Assembly (NCBI RefSeq): GCF_008297975.1 | Contig: NZ_VLNY01000005.1 | Span: 1 to 64,000, forward strand | DNA from: Antrihabitans cavernicola | Lineage (GTDB): Bacteria > Actinomycetota > Actinomycetes > Mycobacteriales > Mycobacteriaceae | Direction: 5' to 3' | Length of the DNA: 64,000 bases | In this document: positions 25,323-34,366 of the stretch, one piece after another | Layout of the letters: every line of letters starts with the position of its first letter | How positions within the stretch are numbered: position 1 is the stretch's first letter | The notes under the pieces: model-generated | What the model was told of the DNA's origin: nothing | Database searches by the model: none | What the model saw: only the letters and a program-made list of their open reading frames with translations | Program-made: the position numbers and the translations under genes

Positions 25323-26127
25323 CAAAGCCGAGATCACCACCGCGCTCTTCGACGAGTGGACCGCGATCGACGATGTGCTCAGCGCCCTCGACGACAACCA
25401 GTGGCGGTTGCCGACGCCGCTGCCGGGCTGGGACGTGCATGCCGTCGTCGCGCACATGATCGGCACCGAGAGCCTCATGCGCGGCGACCAGTTACCGACC
25501 GTCGACGTCGACGTTCGAGCACGCCCGCACGTCAAGAACGAGCTCGCTGCGATGAACGAACTGTGGGTCGAGAGCCTTCGACCGCTGACCGGAACCGAGA
25601 TGCTCGCTCGATTCCGCGAGGTGACAGCGCTACGCAGAACCGACCTCACCGACATGTCCGACGACGACTGGAACGCGCCGACCCCGTCGCCGATCGGTGA
25701 CGTCCCTTACGGCCGTTTCATGCGAGTTCGGCTGTTCGACTGCTGGATGCACGAACACGACATTCGCGATGCGGTCGGAATCCCCGGCGACGAGGGCGGC
25801 GCGCGCGGACGCCTCGCGTTCCAGGACATCGCCGACGCGATCCCCCGCGTGTTCGCCAAACGCGGCAAGGCGCCGGAGGGCTCCCGCATCGCGGTGGCGC
25901 TGAGCGGACCGTTGCCGGAGAACCTCAACGTCGCCGTCGACGACAGGGCCGCGTTGGTCGACAGTTTCGACGGTCTCGCGACTACGACGATACGGATGGA
26001 TTCCGGTGTGTTCACGCGACTGGCCGGTGGAAGAACCAGCGTCGACGCGCACAAGGACGACATCGAAATCGAGGGCGACCGAGCGGTAGGTCAGCGAATC
26101 GTCGACAACCTCGCTTTCGTGTTCTGA
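25315..26127 (+). CDS. Maleylpyruvate isomerase family mycothiol-dependent enzyme
   Basis: The 270-residue protein has the DinB-like four-helix N-terminal domain of mycothiol-dependent maleylpyruvate isomerase (PLPGWDVHAVVAHMIGTESL), with metal-binding histidines in the VAHMIG helix and in CWMHEHDIRDAVG. A sterol-carrier-like C-terminal domain follows. Family members use mycothiol as cofactor in isomerisation or detoxification; the substrate here is unknown. It is placed between a HIT gene (8-base overlap) and a peptidase E-like gene (3-base gap) in one plus-strand transcript. Confidence 0.9.
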   Translation: MTSKAEITTALFDEWTAIDDVLSALDDNQWRLPTPLPGWDVHAVVAHMIGTESLMRGDQLPTVDVDVRARPHVKNELAAMNELWVESLRPLTGTEMLARFREVTALRRTDLTDMSDDDWNAPTPSPIGDVPYGRFMRVRLFDCWMHEHDIRDAVGIPGDEGGARGRLAFQDIADAIPRVFAKRGKAPEGSRIAVALSGPLPENLNVAVDDRAALVDSFDGLATTTIRMDSGVFTRLAGGRTSVDAHKDDIEIEGDRAVGQRIVDNLAFVF

Positions 26128-26130
26128 CCC

Positions 26131-26769
26131 ATGCGACTCTTTTTGGCCTCGTACCGGTTCGGCGACCATCAGGATCGCTTTCTGGAACTGGCAGGCACGC
26201 CCGGCAAAGTCGCGGTGATCGCCAATGCTGCGGATGCGTGGCCGCCGGCGGCGCGGGAATCGGCGGCGGTCAGTGACTGCGCTCCGCTACGCAAGTTGGG
26301 ATTCCAACCGAGCGAGGTCGACCTTCGCGACTACGTCGACAGGACCGATGCGCTGGCAGCAACCCTCGCCGAATTTCCCGTGGTCTGGGTTCGCGGCGGC
26401 AATACGTTCGTCCTACGCGCTCAATGCGCGCGTAGTGGCACCGATCGAGTTCTACGCGACCGCTTGGCCGACGACTCGCTGGTCTACGCGGGCTACAGCG
26501 CAGGCGCCTGCCTGCTGACGCCGTCGTTGCATGGCATCGAAGCCGCCGACGATCCGGACGAGGTGCTTCCCACCTGTGGCATCGAGCCGATCTGGGATGG
26601 GCTCGGCCTTGTCGACCGGGCAATCGTTCCGCACTGGAATTCGGTCATCGATACCGACAACGCGAGCCGGACGATCGTCGACCGCTATCTCGCCGACGAC
26701 ACCCCGCACTGGGCGCTGACAGATCACCAGGCGATCGTGGTGAACGGCGAATCGGTGCAGCGGCTCTAA
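26131..26769 (+). CDS. Peptidase E-like protein (peptidase S51, class I amidotransferase fold)
   Basis: This 212-residue protein has the S51 peptidase pattern: VVWVRGGNTFVLRAQ, the nucleophile elbow YAGYSAGACLL with the catalytic serine, GLGLVDRAIVPHWN with a histidine, and a short C-terminal strand. Peptidase E cleaves Asp-X dipeptides in the cytoplasm. It follows the mycothiol-type gene by three bases. The 3' end falls in a 16-base tandem duplication that also covers the end of the convergent gene. Confidence 0.88.
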   Translation: MRLFLASYRFGDHQDRFLELAGTPGKVAVIANAADAWPPAARESAAVSDCAPLRKLGFQPSEVDLRDYVDRTDALAATLAEFPVVWVRGGNTFVLRAQCARSGTDRVLRDRLADDSLVYAGYSAGACLLTPSLHGIEAADDPDEVLPTCGIEPIWDGLGLVDRAIVPHWNSVIDTDNASRTIVDRYLADDTPHWALTDHQAIVVNGESVQRL

Positions 26770-26796
26770 CCGATCTGGGCTTTAACCGATCTGGGC
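26767..26796. repeat. Tandem 16-base duplication at a convergent gene junction
   Basis: TAACCGATCTGGGC occurs at 26767-26780 and again at 26783-26796 with TT between. The first copy holds the stop of the peptidase E-like gene, the second (with the adjacent T) the TAA of the opposite-strand small gene. It looks like a slippage duplication. Confidence 0.7.
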
Positions 26797-27096
26797 GAGC
26801 GGAGCAATCCGATCGAGGGCGGCCCAGGTGATGAGGCAGCGCCGCATCGTCATCTCGTCGGCCTCGGCGAGCAGCAGATCCAACAGCAACTTCGGGTTCG
26901 ATCGCCACGCTTGTTCGATCTCGGCGACGACGGCGTCATCGAAGAGACCTGCGCTTTCCAGGGCGCTCACCCAGTCGTGGATGTCGCACCTGTGGATCTG
27001 CTCGAGCGAGTCGTAGTCGACGCCGCCGTCGACGAACTCGTACGAGAACAGCGCAGAGATCATTTCGGCAGAGTCCTGGTGAGCGGATTTAGGCAC
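26782..27096 (-). CDS. Small acidic protein of unknown function
   Basis: A 104-residue acidic, helical protein that I do not recognise. The start is GTG at 27096, supported by an excellent ribosome site (GAGGAGGT, five bases upstream). The sequence has no membrane segment or catalytic motif; it contains RCDIHDWVSALESAGLF and a Leu-rich LLLDLLLAEADEMTMR helix. It is transcribed alone from the minus strand, convergent with the peptidase E-like gene. Its last codons lie in a small tandem duplication, so the C-terminus may differ in relatives. Confidence 0.65.
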   Translation of the reverse strand: MPKSAHQDSAEMISALFSYEFVDGGVDYDSLEQIHRCDIHDWVSALESAGLFDDAVVAEIEQAWRSNPKLLLDLLLAEADEMTMRRCLITWAALDRIAPLAQIG

Positions 27097-27207
27097 TGCT
27101 ACCTCCTCGTTCGGGTTCGCTGACGCTATGCCTCCTACAGGCAACATTGCGTGTCGCACCCGCCACGATCTGGTAACAGAGTTACGGATGTGACTCATGT
27201 GACTCGC

Positions 27208-27834
27208 TCAGAATTGCTCCCAGTGCACCGCATCGTCGAGTGGTCGACCCGCCCGCCAGCCGAATCTCTCCAGGTCGGGTGCCGTCTGAAACTCTGCGAC
27301 ACTCCCCACGCACAACCATGCGATCGGGCGCACCCCGGCCGGGACGGCAACCAAGTCACTCAGGAACCGCTCGTCGTAGAACGACACCCATCCGACGCCG
27401 ACCCCCTCGGCGACCGCCGCAAGCCATAGGTTCTGAATGGCGAGCACGGCGGAGAACACCCCGGTGTCGGCGACGGTCTGGCGTCCGAGCACGTGTCGAC
27501 CACCGCGCGCGTGGTCGTAGGTGACGACGATGCCGGTGCCGCTCTCTACGATCCCGTCGATCTTGATGGGGTCGAACGTCGCTGCCCGATCGGGCGGCAA
27601 GGTGTCTGCGAACACCTGACGCTGTTCGGCCACATGGCCGGCGAACGTGGCCAGCACACCCTTGTCGCGAACGACGACGAAATCCCACGGCTGGCTGTTG
27701 CCAACGCTCGGTGCCCGATGCGCCGCGTCGAGGATGCGACGAAGCACGTCGTCCGCAACCACCTCACCCGTGTACTCGGCCCGCACATCGCGTCGGATTC
27801 TGATCGCGTCGTAGACAGACATGTCGGGGGTCAT
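27208..27834 (-). CDS. bluB: 5,6-dimethylbenzimidazole synthase
   Basis: This 208-residue nitroreductase-fold protein matches BluB, which cleaves FMN with oxygen to make 5,6-dimethylbenzimidazole, the lower ligand of vitamin B12. Features are IRIRRDVRAEYTGEVV, AAHRAPSVGNSQPWDF, an aspartate in the GVFSAVLAIQNLW region, and GVGVGWVSFYDERFLSDLV. The WVSFYD segment and the spacing separate BluB from ordinary nitroreductases. No other cobalamin gene and no cobalamin riboswitch is visible nearby. The following gene diverges with a 35-base gap. Confidence 0.9.
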   Translation of the reverse strand: MTPDMSVYDAIRIRRDVRAEYTGEVVADDVLRRILDAAHRAPSVGNSQPWDFVVVRDKGVLATFAGHVAEQRQVFADTLPPDRAATFDPIKIDGIVESGTGIVVTYDHARGGRHVLGRQTVADTGVFSAVLAIQNLWLAAVAEGVGVGWVSFYDERFLSDLVAVPAGVRPIAWLCVGSVAEFQTAPDLERFGWRAGRPLDDAVHWEQF

Positions 27835-27869
27835 CGCACCAGATTGGCACGGCTACTACCGTTGATCAG

Positions 27870-28487
27870 ATGAGGTGTACGCGAACGGCCGCATCGGCAG
27901 CTTTGTGCATCGGCGCGATCGGGCTCGTTGCATGCGGATCGGGCGACACGACGACGGCAACGACGGGAACCAGCACCGCTCCGACAACCGCGATTGCATC
28001 GTCGCAAGTGCCGTCGGCGCCACCGTCGACCACCCCGTCCGCTCCCGCGAACCCGGCCGGCTGCACCGTCGGAGAGTTGACCGCCTCCCTCGGCAACGAG
28101 GGCGCCGCGGCGGGTAGCACCGCATTCGCCGTCGTCTTCACCAACACCGGCAAGCGGTCCTGCACGCTCGATGGCTTTCCCGGCGTCTCGTACGTGCAGA
28201 GCGCAGACGGTCAGCCGGTCGGCGCTCCAGCTCAACGGCAGAGCATCGCCGCCGGGCCCGTGCGCATCGAGCCGGGCGAGCAAGCCTCGGCGTTGGTAAT
28301 CGCCGTCAACGTCCAGAATTACCCTGCGGGGCAATGCAATCCGACTCCGGTCAACGGCGTGCGCGTCTACCCGCCCAACTCGTACGACTCGGTGTACCTA
28401 CCGCGCAACGGACTTGCATGCGGGTTGGCGAGCGTGAACAGTCAGTTGAAAATTGGCCCAGTTGTGGCCGGAGCGAGCGGACAGTGA
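27870..28487 (+). CDS. DUF4232 lipoprotein
   Basis: The 205-residue protein starts with a lipoprotein signal (lipobox LVACGS, Cys22) followed by a Thr/Ser/Pro-rich linker to about residue 60. The mature part is a DUF4232 domain: AFAVVFTNTGKRSCTLDGFPGVSYV and IEPGEQASALVIAVNVQNY, with conserved cysteines likely in disulfides. DUF4232 proteins are exported actinobacterial proteins with an immunoglobulin-like fold and no proven role. The gene is divergent from bluB and ends 24 bases before the next start. Confidence 0.88.
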   Translation: MRCTRTAASAALCIGAIGLVACGSGDTTTATTGTSTAPTTAIASSQVPSAPPSTTPSAPANPAGCTVGELTASLGNEGAAAGSTAFAVVFTNTGKRSCTLDGFPGVSYVQSADGQPVGAPAQRQSIAAGPVRIEPGEQASALVIAVNVQNYPAGQCNPTPVNGVRVYPPNSYDSVYLPRNGLACGLASVNSQLKIGPVVAGASGQ

Positions 28488-28510
28488 CATCGATGGAACG
28501 CGGGACGCCG

Positions 28511-29869
28511 ATGGACCTGACCGAGCTTGTCGAGCAACTTCCCGACGGATCGGTGCTCACAGATCCCGATCTCACGGCGAGCTATCGGCAGGACTGGGCG
28601 CGCGATCCCGACGCCGGCTCACCCCTCGCCGTTGTCCGGGCTACGTCGACCGAGCACGTTCAAACGGTAATGCGTTGGGCGACCGCACATCACGTACCGG
28701 TGGTGCCCAGAGGCGCGGGTTCCGGATTGTCCGGCGGAGCGACCGCTGTCGACGGTGGCATCGTGCTCACCACGGAACGAATGCGCGACATCACGATCGA
28801 TCCGGTCACCCGTACGGCGGTGGTCCAACCCGGCCTGCTCAACGCAGAGGTGAAAAGGGCAGTCGCCGAACACGACCTGTGGTATCCGCCGGATCCGTCG
28901 TCGTTCGAGATCTGTTCCATCGGCGGCAATACCGCGACCAATGCAGGCGGACTCTGCTGCGTGAAGTACGGCGTAACCACCGACTACGTCCTCGGCATGC
29001 AGGTGGTGCTGGCCGACGGCACCGCGGTGCGGCTCGGCGGTCCACGTCTGAAAGATGTTGCGGGACTGTCGCTGACCAAGCTCTTCGTCGGTAGCGAAGG
29101 CACCCTCGGCATCATCACCGAAATCACCCTCCGGCTCATTCCGGCGCAGCCCAAGCAAGCGACGGTCGTCGCGACCTTCTCCACCATGGAGGATGCAACC
29201 GGAGCCATTCTCGACATCACCCGATCGCTACGGCCGTCCATGCTCGAGTTCATGGACAAGGTGGCGATCAACGCGGTCGAGGACGCGATGAACATGGGCC
29301 TCGACCGCACCGCCGAGGCGTTGCTGATCGCGCGATCGGATTCGCCGGGCGCGTTCGCCGCCAGTGAGGCCGCAACGATGGAGGCGGCCTGCTCCGCACA
29401 CAATGCCGCCGAAGTATTCAGCACGGAGGACGCCGAGGAGGGTGAAGCATTCTGCGCCGCACGCCGTTTCGCGATTCCGGCCGTCGAGCGCAAGGGCTCG
29501 CTGCTGCTCGAAGACGTGGGCGTCCCGCTCCCCCAGCTACCCGATCTGGTCAACGGCATCGCGGCCATCGCCGCCGAACGCGACGTGATGGTGTCGGTGA
29601 TCGCCCATGCCGGCGACGGCAACACGCACCCGTTGATCGTCTACAACGCCGACGACGCCGCGATGACAGAGCGAGCGCATCTGGCGTTCGGCGAGATCAT
29701 GGACCTGGCAATCGCGTTGGGCGGCACCATCACCGGCGAACACGGCGTCGGCAGGCTGAAGAAGGCATGGCTTCCCGACTACCTCGGCGAGGACGTCATG
29801 GAACTGACCCGACGGATCAAGCACGCACTCGACCCCGACGGAATCCTCAATCCCGGCGCAATCCTGTAA
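28511..29869 (+). CDS. FAD-linked oxidase (GlcD/D-lactate dehydrogenase type)
   Basis: The 452-residue flavoenzyme has the PCMH-type FAD domain: VVPRGAGSGLSGGATAV, PSSFEICSIGGNTATNAGG and GLSLTKLFVGSEGTLGIITE. The oxidase C-terminal domain carries the metal-site histidine region VIAHAGDGNTHPLIV and GTITGEHGVGRLKK. It oxidises a 2-hydroxy acid such as glycolate or D-lactate. The ATG at 28511 has GGGA five bases upstream; an ATG at 28493 would add six residues. No GlcE or GlcF partner is present, so a single-subunit D-lactate or 2-hydroxyglutarate dehydrogenase is likely. Confidence 0.9.
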   Translation: MDLTELVEQLPDGSVLTDPDLTASYRQDWARDPDAGSPLAVVRATSTEHVQTVMRWATAHHVPVVPRGAGSGLSGGATAVDGGIVLTTERMRDITIDPVTRTAVVQPGLLNAEVKRAVAEHDLWYPPDPSSFEICSIGGNTATNAGGLCCVKYGVTTDYVLGMQVVLADGTAVRLGGPRLKDVAGLSLTKLFVGSEGTLGIITEITLRLIPAQPKQATVVATFSTMEDATGAILDITRSLRPSMLEFMDKVAINAVEDAMNMGLDRTAEALLIARSDSPGAFAASEAATMEAACSAHNAAEVFSTEDAEEGEAFCAARRFAIPAVERKGSLLLEDVGVPLPQLPDLVNGIAAIAAERDVMVSVIAHAGDGNTHPLIVYNADDAAMTERAHLAFGEIMDLAIALGGTITGEHGVGRLKKAWLPDYLGEDVMELTRRIKHALDPDGILNPGAIL

Positions 29870-29883
29870 GAAAGGGCGACCCA

Positions 29884-30162
29884 ATGTCGACACGCATCGA
29901 GCACAAGCCGGAACTCAGCAGGTTCGAAATCTTTTCCGACGACGAGCTGGCCGGATACGCCGAGTACGCGGAGCGACCTGGTGTCCGCGACTTCAATCAC
30001 ACTCTGACCTTTCCGCAGTTTCGCGGCCGTGGTTTGGCGGCTCAGGTGGTGCAGTCCGCCCTTAATACCTCCCGCGAGCAGGGGTTCAAGGTGATGCCGA
30101 CCTGCTGGTTCGTCGACGAGTTCATAAACGGTCACGCCGAGTACAAGGATCTGGTGGCGTAG
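29884..30162 (+). CDS. Small GNAT-like N-acetyltransferase
   Basis: This 92-residue protein belongs to the minimal GNAT group related to YidJ/YjdJ. The acetyl-CoA binding loop is FRGRGLAAQVVQSAL, followed by the short FKVMPTCWFVDEFI strand-helix and a terminal HAEYKDLV. The start ATG at 29884 has an AAAGGG ribosome site. It follows the FAD-linked oxidase by 14 bases and is likely co-transcribed. Substrates of this group are mostly unknown. Confidence 0.88.
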   Translation: MSTRIEHKPELSRFEIFSDDELAGYAEYAERPGVRDFNHTLTFPQFRGRGLAAQVVQSALNTSREQGFKVMPTCWFVDEFINGHAEYKDLVA

Positions 30163-30234
30163 TCCGTACTGAATTCACGGCACAGCCACGGCGAAGTCGG
30201 CTGATCGTAAAGTCGGCCTGTCACGCTCCGATCC

Positions 30235-31815
30235 GTGGGCATCTCGCGACGCAGATTCCTCGGGTACGGCACTACGGGCGCAGCGGCGGTGCTGATGGGA
30301 ACCGGCGCGGTCGCGAGCGCGAAACCCTTTCCCACACCCGCCCGCATGGACAATCCCTTCACTCTGGGGATCGCGTCCGGTGATCCGGCACCCGACGGCA
30401 TAGTCCTGTGGACTCGATTGGCCCCCAATCCCTTTGCCCCGGATGGCTTCGGCGGGATGCCCGACGCTCCGGTCACCGTCGAGTACGAGGTCGCGCGCGA
30501 CGAAGGTTTCCGTCACGTGGTTCGGCGCGGGAGTGCGGTTGCCACTCGTGAACTCGGGCACTCGGTGCATCCGGAGGTCGCAGGGCTCGCGCCGGACTAT
30601 GTGTACTACTACCGATTTCGTGCAGGCGATGTCATCTCACCGGTCGGTCGTACGCGAACGGCTCCCCTGCCTGGCTTCGCCAAGAACAATCTGAAGTTCG
30701 CGTTCGCGTCGTGCCAGGCGTGGAACGACGGCTTCTACACCGCCTACGACCACATGGCCGCCGAAGACCTCGACCTGGTGGTACATCTCGGCGACTACAT
30801 CTACGAGCAAGGTCTGCGCGACAACAGGCGCGGCGCGCCCGTCGAACCGCAGTTCGGCGGCGAGGCGTTCGACCTCGCGCGCTATCGCCTGCAGTACGCG
30901 CGATACAAGGCGGAAGCACCGCTCCAGCTTGCACATTCGCGGTTCCCCTGGATCGTGACGATGGACGATCACGAGGTCGAAGACAATTGGGCGGGCGACA
31001 TCTCCGAACTCGACTTCGAGATCGACCAGATACCGGCGGTGTTTCGGCAACGCCGCGCTGCCGCATTCCAGGCGCTCTACGAGCATCAGCCGTTGCGAGC
31101 CGCACAGACCCCCGCAGGCCCGAACATGCGGTTGCACAGGCGAATCGCGTACGGCAACCTGGCCGAGTTCACCATTCTCGATACCCGCCAGTACCGCGAC
31201 GACCAGGCCTGCGGCGACACCCTCACCGCGAACTGCCCCGACCGATTCCGATCGGATCGCACATTGCTGGGTGCGGCGCAACGTGATTGGTTGCTCGGCG
31301 GCTTCACCACCTCGGCCGCGCGCTGGCAGGTGATCGGCAATCAGGTGCCGATGGGCCAGACCGATGCGGATCCAGGGCCTGCCACGCAGGTCTACACCGA
31401 TCCGTGGGACGGCTACGTAGCCGATCGCAACACGGTGCTGTCCGAGGCTCAGCGGCGAGGAGTGCGCAATCTGGTGGTGATCACCGGCGATCGTCGTCAG
31501 AACTACGCGGCAGATCTGCGCCGCGACTTCAGCGACCCGAATTCACCTGTGGTGGCAACGGAATTCGTCGGCACCTCGATCACCAGTGGCGGCGACGGCG
31601 CCGATATCGACGATCAGGGCAAGACCTTCCTTGCCGCGAACCCGAACCTGAAGTTCTTCAACGGCCAGCGCGGCTACGTCCGCGTGCACGTCGATCAAGC
31701 CCAGTGGCGCAGCGACTTCCGCGTCGTCCCCTACGTCGAGAAGCCAGGTGCACCGATCAGCACCCGCGCGACCTATGTCGTCGAAGACGGCGCCGCCGGT
31801 GCGGCCCGTGCGTGA
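30235..31815 (+). CDS. phoD: Alkaline phosphatase D / phosphodiesterase (PhoD family), Tat-exported
   Basis: The 526-residue protein begins at a GTG with a Tat signal (SRRRFLGYGTTGAAAVLMG), so it is exported folded. A fibronectin-like N-domain (LGIASGDPAPDGIVLWTRL) precedes the metallophosphatase core: FASCQAWNDGFYTAYDHM, LVVHLGDYIYEQG, VTMDDHEVEDNW and VVITGDRRQNYA, the residues that hold the metal centre in PhoD. Family enzymes release phosphate from diesters and monoesters outside the cell and are usually induced by phosphate starvation. No clear Pho box was identified upstream. It ends 12 bases from the convergent esterase gene. Confidence 0.94.
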   Translation: MGISRRRFLGYGTTGAAAVLMGTGAVASAKPFPTPARMDNPFTLGIASGDPAPDGIVLWTRLAPNPFAPDGFGGMPDAPVTVEYEVARDEGFRHVVRRGSAVATRELGHSVHPEVAGLAPDYVYYYRFRAGDVISPVGRTRTAPLPGFAKNNLKFAFASCQAWNDGFYTAYDHMAAEDLDLVVHLGDYIYEQGLRDNRRGAPVEPQFGGEAFDLARYRLQYARYKAEAPLQLAHSRFPWIVTMDDHEVEDNWAGDISELDFEIDQIPAVFRQRRAAAFQALYEHQPLRAAQTPAGPNMRLHRRIAYGNLAEFTILDTRQYRDDQACGDTLTANCPDRFRSDRTLLGAAQRDWLLGGFTTSAARWQVIGNQVPMGQTDADPGPATQVYTDPWDGYVADRNTVLSEAQRRGVRNLVVITGDRRQNYAADLRRDFSDPNSPVVATEFVGTSITSGGDGADIDDQGKTFLAANPNLKFFNGQRGYVRVHVDQAQWRSDFRVVPYVEKPGAPISTRATYVVEDGAAGAARA

Positions 31816-31827
31816 CGATCGAACAGC

Positions 31828-33414
31828 TCAGCTGAACGCCATCACCTCGTCGCCCCACGCCGACCGTAGATCCTTGTCCGGATCGTCGATGACAGCGTCG
31901 GTCGAATCGATCAGCAGGGTTGCGCGAGACTCCTCGTTGTAGGACGGCCAGTGCTTGGACCCGTCGATCGCTGCGGGAACGCCGTGTGCCGCAAAGGCCA
32001 ACCAGCGCCGTTGGATACGGCCGGAGACCTCCATCGCCGACTTGCGACCGCCGAGCCAGAACGTCGGATCGTGATCGAATGCTCCGAAATTGCCGAACAC
32101 GTAGGGCAATTCGGTCGCATGCCCCGCGCCGACGCGGGCCGCCTTCAGCATCGGCGTCGCGTGGTCGAAGCGATACAGCCACGTTGCCGAGTGCCTGCTG
32201 TGCGCCTCGGCGATCCAGATGCTCGGCATCCGGAAGGCCGCGTCCTGCGACAGCGCCTGCGCACCTTTCGCTTTCGATGCATCCGGGTAGGCGGAGATGA
32301 TTTCGGCAAGCCGCTCCGGAGAGAGGTCCGGGTGATCGACGGCGATACCGCTCAGCATCGCGTTGACGGCGTCCGGCGTCACCGGCATCAGTGACGACTT
32401 GATCAGCCGAAACAGTGACGCCTCATCATGATTGGTGCCGATGATCAGCGGAATCCTGTGCGACAACCCCTTCTGGAACGCGGCAACCGGGTAGCGCGGA
32501 ACTATGTCGCCGTCCACCACCGGCGCCATCGCCAGCGTCCCCGGCACCTTCTCGGGAATCTCGTCGACCAGCGCGTCGCTGGCTTCGATGATTTCCATGA
32601 TCGGCAGGTCGTACAGGTCGCCCGCGCGCTCCGGAGACAGGTCGAGCACCTCGAGGAAGCGCCGGGCAACGCCCGCGGCGCGCTCGGGCCCGTACACCGA
32701 TGTGGCAGGCGGGCTCTGCGCGATCGCCTGATGGAAGAGCCCTTCCGCGTGCGGCGACGTCATCAGGGTCGTCACCGATCCGCCGCCGGACGACTCACCG
32801 AAGAGCGTCACGTTCCCTGGATCACCGCCGAACGCGGCGATGTTGTCGCGGACCCACTCCAGTGCGGCGATCTGATCGCGCAAGCCCAAGTTCGACTCGA
32901 ACACATGCTCGTCGGTCGAGAACGACGACAGATCGAGGAAGCCGAGCGCGCCGAGCCGATAGTTGAAGGTGACGATGACGCAATCGCCGAGCTCGGCCAG
33001 CATCTTGCCGTCGTAGATCCGCTGCGCGGACGAGCCGAGACAGTATGCGCCGCCGTGAATCCAGACGAGAACCGGTCGCGGTGCCGCCTCCTCCGCGGGC
33101 GACCAGACGTTGAGCCACAGGCAGTCCTCGCCCGCCTTCAGCCCGGGATCGACGGGAACAGATACTGCAACGCCCTGCGGCGCGATCTTGCCGAACTCGG
33201 TGCATTCCCGCACGCCGTTCCACGGCTCCGGCGGAACGGGTGCCCGGAAGCGCAGCGGTCCGGTCGGCTCGGCGGCGAACGGGATGGCCTTCCACACGCG
33301 GGTCGTCCCGTCGCGGCGCCCCGCAACATCGCCGTACTTGGTGCTCACGATCGGCGTAGCCGCCTCTGCAACCGCATCATCGATTGCGCGTATGTCCTGG
33401 TCCAACTCCGACAT
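31828..33414 (-). CDS. Carboxylesterase type B
   Basis: The 528-residue alpha/beta hydrolase has the type-B carboxylesterase layout: PVLVWIHGGAYCLGSSAQ (oxyanion hole), EDCLWLNVWSPA, and the nucleophile elbow VTLFGESSGGGSVTTLM with the catalytic serine. The acidic and histidine residues fall in GTNHDEASLF and the C-terminal GAGHATELPYVFGNF. It would hydrolyse carboxylic esters; no export signal is seen. The ATG at 33414 is used because upstream residues lack similarity. It is divergent from the TPP riboswitch-controlled thiamin genes. Confidence 0.93.
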   Translation of the reverse strand: MSELDQDIRAIDDAVAEAATPIVSTKYGDVAGRRDGTTRVWKAIPFAAEPTGPLRFRAPVPPEPWNGVRECTEFGKIAPQGVAVSVPVDPGLKAGEDCLWLNVWSPAEEAAPRPVLVWIHGGAYCLGSSAQRIYDGKMLAELGDCVIVTFNYRLGALGFLDLSSFSTDEHVFESNLGLRDQIAALEWVRDNIAAFGGDPGNVTLFGESSGGGSVTTLMTSPHAEGLFHQAIAQSPPATSVYGPERAAGVARRFLEVLDLSPERAGDLYDLPIMEIIEASDALVDEIPEKVPGTLAMAPVVDGDIVPRYPVAAFQKGLSHRIPLIIGTNHDEASLFRLIKSSLMPVTPDAVNAMLSGIAVDHPDLSPERLAEIISAYPDASKAKGAQALSQDAAFRMPSIWIAEAHSRHSATWLYRFDHATPMLKAARVGAGHATELPYVFGNFGAFDHDPTFWLGGRKSAMEVSGRIQRRWLAFAAHGVPAAIDGSKHWPSYNEESRATLLIDSTDAVIDDPDKDLRSAWGDEVMAFS

Positions 33415-33544
33415 ATCAACCCCTTTCTGCGCTGCTTGGAGCGAAGATTCATTTCCAGAGTAAGCCGGACAACCTGGCGAACGACCGTTCGTCGACCCGG
33501 CGAGCCGCACGGATCTCGCAGGTACTGCTAGGGTCGGCGACGAC

Positions 33545-33619
33545 TGACACGGGGTGTTCCGCCAGTGCGGAGCTGAGATGAAACCCGCGAACCTGATGCA
33601 GGTAATGCTGACGAAGGGA
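33545..33619 (+). promoter_or_regulatory. TPP riboswitch (THI element)
   Basis: The leader of tenA has the conserved THI-box elements in order: GGGGTG (33551-33556), CTGAGA (33573-33578), ACCCGCGAACCTGATG (33583-33598), GGTAATGC (33601-33608) and ACGAAGGGA (33611-33619). The last element holds the Shine-Dalgarno sequence AAGGGA for the tenA ATG at 33624, so thiamin pyrophosphate binding should block translation initiation. It controls the downstream four-gene operon. Confidence 0.93.
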
Positions 33620-33623
33620 TGTC

Positions 33624-34337
33624 ATGGCTGATATTTCGAGCACCCATGAAACAACGGAGCGCTTCACGGACCGCCTGTGGTCCGAGACGGAGCAGCTTCG
33701 CAAATCGATCGATGAGCTGGACTTTCTCCGCCGCCTCGGCGATGGAACGCTCCCTCTCGACGTCTTTCGAACCTACATAGAGCAAGATGCGCTCTACCTG
33801 GCCGGATACACGAAAGCCCTGGCACTGCTCGCGGCGCGCTCACCCGACCCCGTCACCGCCGGGTTCTGGTCGAATGCGAGCTCGACCGCGGCCACCGTCG
33901 AGTTGTCGCTGCACCAGCGATTGCTCACCGGTGGGTCACTTCCCCAGGCCGACACCGCCCCCGTGCACTCCGCCGCGTGCCTCGGATATGTGTCGTATCT
34001 CATCGCAACGGCCGCCACCGAACCGTATGGAGTGGGCGCAGCCGCCGCGCTGCCGTGCTTCTGGATCTACGCCGACGTCGGGCGCACGCTGGCAGCAACC
34101 GCGAAGGACGTACTGGCCGCCGATCCAGCACATCCCTACGCACAGTGGGTGACCACCTACGACGACCCGGCATTCCAGGACGAAGTCGCCCGCGCTCGCG
34201 AGGTCGTCGACGCGGCAGGCGCAGCAGCCACCGAGGCCGAGCGCACGCAGATGATCACCGCATTCACCATCGCAGCGCGCTACGAGCTGATGTTCTGGGA
34301 TACCGCGCTGAACCCGCAACCGTGGCCCGCAGACTGA
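33624..34337 (+). CDS. tenA: Thiaminase II / aminopyrimidine aminohydrolase (TenA)
   Basis: This 237-residue all-helical protein is TenA of the cysteine class. The active-site Cys145 is in ALPCFWIYADVG, with Asp55 in YIEQDALYLAGY and Glu221 in ARYELMFWD. TenA hydrolyses aminopyrimidines from degraded thiamin to give HMP for thiamin salvage. Its start is five bases after the TPP riboswitch, with the ribosome site inside the riboswitch. It leads an operon with an ABC importer that would deliver the pyrimidine precursor. Confidence 0.95.
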   Translation: MADISSTHETTERFTDRLWSETEQLRKSIDELDFLRRLGDGTLPLDVFRTYIEQDALYLAGYTKALALLAARSPDPVTAGFWSNASSTAATVELSLHQRLLTGGSLPQADTAPVHSAACLGYVSYLIATAATEPYGVGAAAALPCFWIYADVGRTLAATAKDVLAADPAHPYAQWVTTYDDPAFQDEVARAREVVDAAGAAATEAERTQMITAFTIAARYELMFWDTALNPQPWPAD

Positions 34338-34366
34338 TCTCGCTGTACCCGAAAGGATCACCCCGA

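Noticed and set aside
27835-27869. Cobalamin riboswitch upstream of bluB
   Set aside because: The gap is only 35 bases and has no B12-box-like sequence.
28463-28487. Third copy of the TCGCTCCGCTCG-type repeat at the end of the DUF4232 gene
   Set aside because: Only a partial match (GGAGCGAGCGGACAG) without the flanking C-run; could be chance in this GC-rich sequence.
30163-30234. Pho box upstream of phoD
   Set aside because: No convincing tandem PhoP-type repeat could be seen in the 72-base gap.
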